NCBI GenBank assembly: GCA_910578565.1
Contig: CAJTQF010000017.1
Span: forward strand, 1 to 13,702
Direction: 5' to 3'
DNA length: 13,702 nucleotides
From: an uncultured Christensenella sp.
GTDB lineage: Bacteria > Bacillota > Clostridia > Christensenellales > Borkfalkiaceae
Made by a program: the position numbers and the translations under genes. Each line of letters begins with the position of its first letter. Positions within the stretch are counted from its first letter, which is position 1. Below are positions 12,602 through 13,702 of the stretch, one piece after another. Below the pieces are notes generated by a model, which had not been told where the DNA came from, did no database searches, and saw nothing but the letters and a program-made list of their open reading frames with translations.

Positions 12602-13196
12602 GTATTTTCAGTCCTATACCTATTAATACTACACCGCCGATAATTTCGGCAATGCTTACTTTTTTCTTGAACAACTGTCCAACTTTTACTCCTATTATCA
12701 AACCTATCAGGCTGATAATAAAAGTTATTATACCTATTGCTAAAACACTAATCCAAGCCCATAACTGTATAGGAGTTACATCGCCCAAAAGCGCATTTAA
12801 ACTGAATCCTACAAAAAGCGCGTCAATGCTGGTTGCAACACCTTGAACAAGAACTTCTACAAACGAAAATTTTTTGACGTGTATTTCTTCGTCTTTTTTC
12901 CTTATCTCTTTAATGCCGTCGAAAATCATCTTTCCGCCGATTATAAGAAGCAACGCAAAAGCAATCCAATGGTCTACCTTATCAAAAACTTCGATTTGCT
13001 GAAAAGCCATTGCGATATAAAAGCCTATAATCGGCATTATCGCCTGAAACAGTCCGAACGTCAAAGGAATCAACACGCCTTTACGCTTATTCAAATTCTG
13101 ATAAACCATTCCGTCGCAGATAGATACGGCAAATGCGTCCATAGCCAATGAAACACCTGCGAGAAAAACCGACAACAATATTCCTGCAATCACCAT
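12582..13196 (-). CDS. mntP: MntP family manganese efflux pump
   Basis: The 204-residue membrane protein has about six helices and the MntP repeat pattern: SLAMDAFAVSICDG in helix 1 with the key aspartate D20, and TSIDALFVGFSLN in the second half with D125. A GGKMIFDGIKE block (87-97) ends the first half. The family exports Mn2+ and guards against manganese excess. The ATG at 13196 has no ribosome site, and the -10 box at 13200-13205 ends only three bases before it. The usual start point falls on the next codon, GTG at 13193, so translation may begin there on a leaderless message. No yybP-ykoY manganese riboswitch is visible upstream. The 3' end overlaps murG by 20 bases on opposite strands with no terminator between them. 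Confidence 0.92.
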   Translation of the reverse strand: MVIAGILLSVFLAGVSLAMDAFAVSICDGMVYQNLNKRKGVLIPLTFGLFQAIMPIIGFYIAMAFQQIEVFDKVDHWIAFALLLIIGGKMIFDGIKEIRKKDEEIHVKKFSFVEVLVQGVATSIDALFVGFSLNALLGDVTPIQLWAWISVLAIGIITFIISLIGLIIGVKVGQLFKKKVSIAEIIGGVVLIGIGLKILIEGLL

Positions 13197-13199
13197 AAT

Positions 13200-13228
13200 A
13201 TTATATCACAGCCTTTATATTAAGTAAA
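13200..13228 (-). promoter_or_regulatory. Promoter of mntP, overlapping the start codon region
   Basis: TTTACT (13228-13223), a 17-base spacer, then TATAAT (13205-13200) with TG one base upstream (TGATATAAT). The predicted first base is near 13193, the G of a GTG codon in frame with mntP. Confidence 0.55.
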
Positions 13229-13288
13229 TGAATTATTTCATTTTAATATGACTAATATAAAATTTTTTAATAAAACACCTTAAAACAG

Positions 13289-13317
13289 TTTGCATTTTAA
13301 TTTATTTTAAGTATAAT
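13289..13317 (+). promoter_or_regulatory. Promoter of the tRNA gene
   Basis: TATAAT (13312-13317) with TTTGCA or TTGCAT (13289-13295) 16-17 bases upstream. The predicted start near 13324 leaves a 12-base 5' extension before the mature tRNA. Confidence 0.6.
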
Positions 13318-13335
13318 AAATTATGCTGTTATTAA

Positions 13336-13412
13336 TGAGGTGTAGCGCAGTTTGGTAGCGCGTCTGGTTAGGGACCAGAAGGTCGTGGGTTCAAGTCCCG
13401 TCACCTCAACCA
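13336..13412 (+). tRNA. tRNA-Pro, anticodon AGG, with encoded CCA
   Basis: All arms fold. The acceptor TGAGGTG (13336-13342) pairs CACCTCA (13402-13408). The D stem is GCGC/GCGC with GGTA in the loop. The anticodon stem is TCTGG/CCAGA (13363-13367, 13375-13379) with loop TTAGGGA, so positions 34-36 (13370-13372) read AGG, and G37 is typical of tRNA-Pro. The T stem GTGGG/CCCGT (13385-13389, 13397-13401) has two wobble pairs at its base and loop TTCAAGT. A73 and CCA are encoded. The tRNA reads CCU; if A34 is deaminated to inosine it would read more proline codons. The first pair is U1-A72, where bacterial tRNA-Pro usually has C1-G72. Confidence 0.95.
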
Positions 13413-13414
13413 CT

Positions 13415-13467
13415 AAAAGCCTAAATTGAACCGCTTTAAAGGCGTTTCAATTTAGGCTTTTTTCTTA
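13415..13467 (+). terminator. Strong terminator after tRNA-Pro
   Basis: AAAAGCCTAAATTGAA (13415-13430) pairs TTCAATTTAGGCTTTT (13446-13461), 16 base pairs with a further CGC/GCG pair set inside, followed by more T. Confidence 0.92.
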
Positions 13468-13522
13468 CCGTTAAAATAGCTGTTCTTTCTTGCAAACTAA
13501 ATTACAGTTAGGTTATAATTTT

Positions 13523-13556
13523 AAGCCGCCGCGGCACAGCCGCGGCGGCTTTATTT
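13523..13556. terminator. Very stable GC hairpin between tRNA-Pro and the last gene
   Basis: AAGCCGCCGCGGC (13523-13535) pairs GCCGCGGCGGCTT (13539-13551) with a three-base loop ACA: 13 perfect pairs. It lies 12 bases after the stop of the minus-strand gene at the right edge and is probably its terminator, although the following minus-strand bases (AAAATTATAAC) lack a T-run. On the plus strand it is followed by TTATTT and could back up the tRNA terminator. Confidence 0.65.
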
Positions 13557-13562
13557 AGTCAG

Positions 13563-13702
13563 TCAGTCAAGAGGGTCGTAAAAACCGTCGATGTCGAAGT
13601 TCTCGTCACGGCGGAGTGTTGCGTTGTTCTTGGTTGTATCCACCGTTGTAGTCGTGGTCACAACCGCGTCGGGCGGGTACTTCGCCGTTACCGTCGCGCT
13701 CT
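13563..13702 (-). CDS. C-terminal end of an unidentified protein (partial)
   Basis: An open frame enters from the right edge and ends at a TGA (13565-13563), giving 45 residues. They include SATVTAKYPPDAVV, a run of five threonines (VVTTTTTVDTTK), and a charged end NFDIDGFYDPLD. I do not recognise the protein. Thr-rich linkers are common in extracellular proteins, but 45 residues are too few to decide. The coding segment is about 58 percent GC, clearly richer than the rest of the window, which may reflect codon bias of a highly expressed gene or a different origin. The stop is followed by tandem GACT units that place stops in all three frames. The frame choice rests on the uninterrupted frame and the position of the hairpin after its stop. 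Confidence 0.6.
   Translation of the reverse strand, partial: SATVTAKYPPDAVVTTTTTVDTTKNNATLRRDENFDIDGFYDPLD

Noticed and set aside
13197..13335. yybP-ykoY manganese riboswitch before mntP
   Set aside because: The spacer is very AT-rich with no GC-rich three-way junction, and the promoter sits at the start codon.
1..13702. CRISPR array, IS element, phage or toxin-antitoxin module
   Set aside because: No regularly spaced repeats, transposase motifs, integrase or paired small toxin-antitoxin genes were seen on either strand.

Overview
The window reads as a chromosomal piece of a low-GC Gram-positive anaerobe, most likely an uncultured member of the Clostridia. The evidence is the set of genes: a FakB/DegV fatty-acid-binding protein, a reverse-domain-order rubrerythrin, class II aldolase, a stand-alone MurG of the HESD type, and a secreted protein with a DUF6273-like domain. 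AGGAGG-type ribosome sites, sigma-A promoters and U-tailed terminators agree. The lineage within Clostridia is inferred and could not be tested here.

Layout. At the left edge a secreted surface protein on the minus strand (1-1300, incomplete) is preceded by a long untranslated leader with its own promoter near 1713-1741 and a terminator at 1420-1480. The leader arms can form mutually exclusive pairings, as in a transcription attenuator. A divergent promoter drives fakB (1916-2788). Then come, on the minus strand, a YihY/BrkB membrane protein, a very Cys/Asn-rich small protein, reverse rubrerythrin, and an argS-HAD phosphatase operon. ychF faces away from argS. Two glycolytic genes, gapdh (minus) and fba (plus), diverge from a shared promoter region. 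A small putative lipoprotein and a small single-pass membrane protein converge on a shared terminator. A stand-alone murG converges on, and overlaps, mntP. A tRNA-Pro with anticodon AGG follows, then the GC-rich C-terminal end of another minus-strand protein.

Function. Most of the window is housekeeping: translation (argS, ychF, tRNA-Pro), glycolysis (gapdh, fba), cell wall (murG), lipid handling (fakB), metal and oxidant tolerance (mntP, rubrerythrin). Most genes have their own promoter and terminator; only argS-HAD looks like a true operon. I see no phage, IS element, CRISPR array, toxin-antitoxin pair or biosynthetic cluster.

Most interesting: the switch-like leader RNA at 1420-1706; a minus-strand gene at 11404 whose consensus promoter predicts a leaderless mRNA, with several neighbours also lacking a Shine-Dalgarno site; the 110-residue protein with 25 cysteines; and a tRNA-Pro with A34 and a U1-A72 pair.
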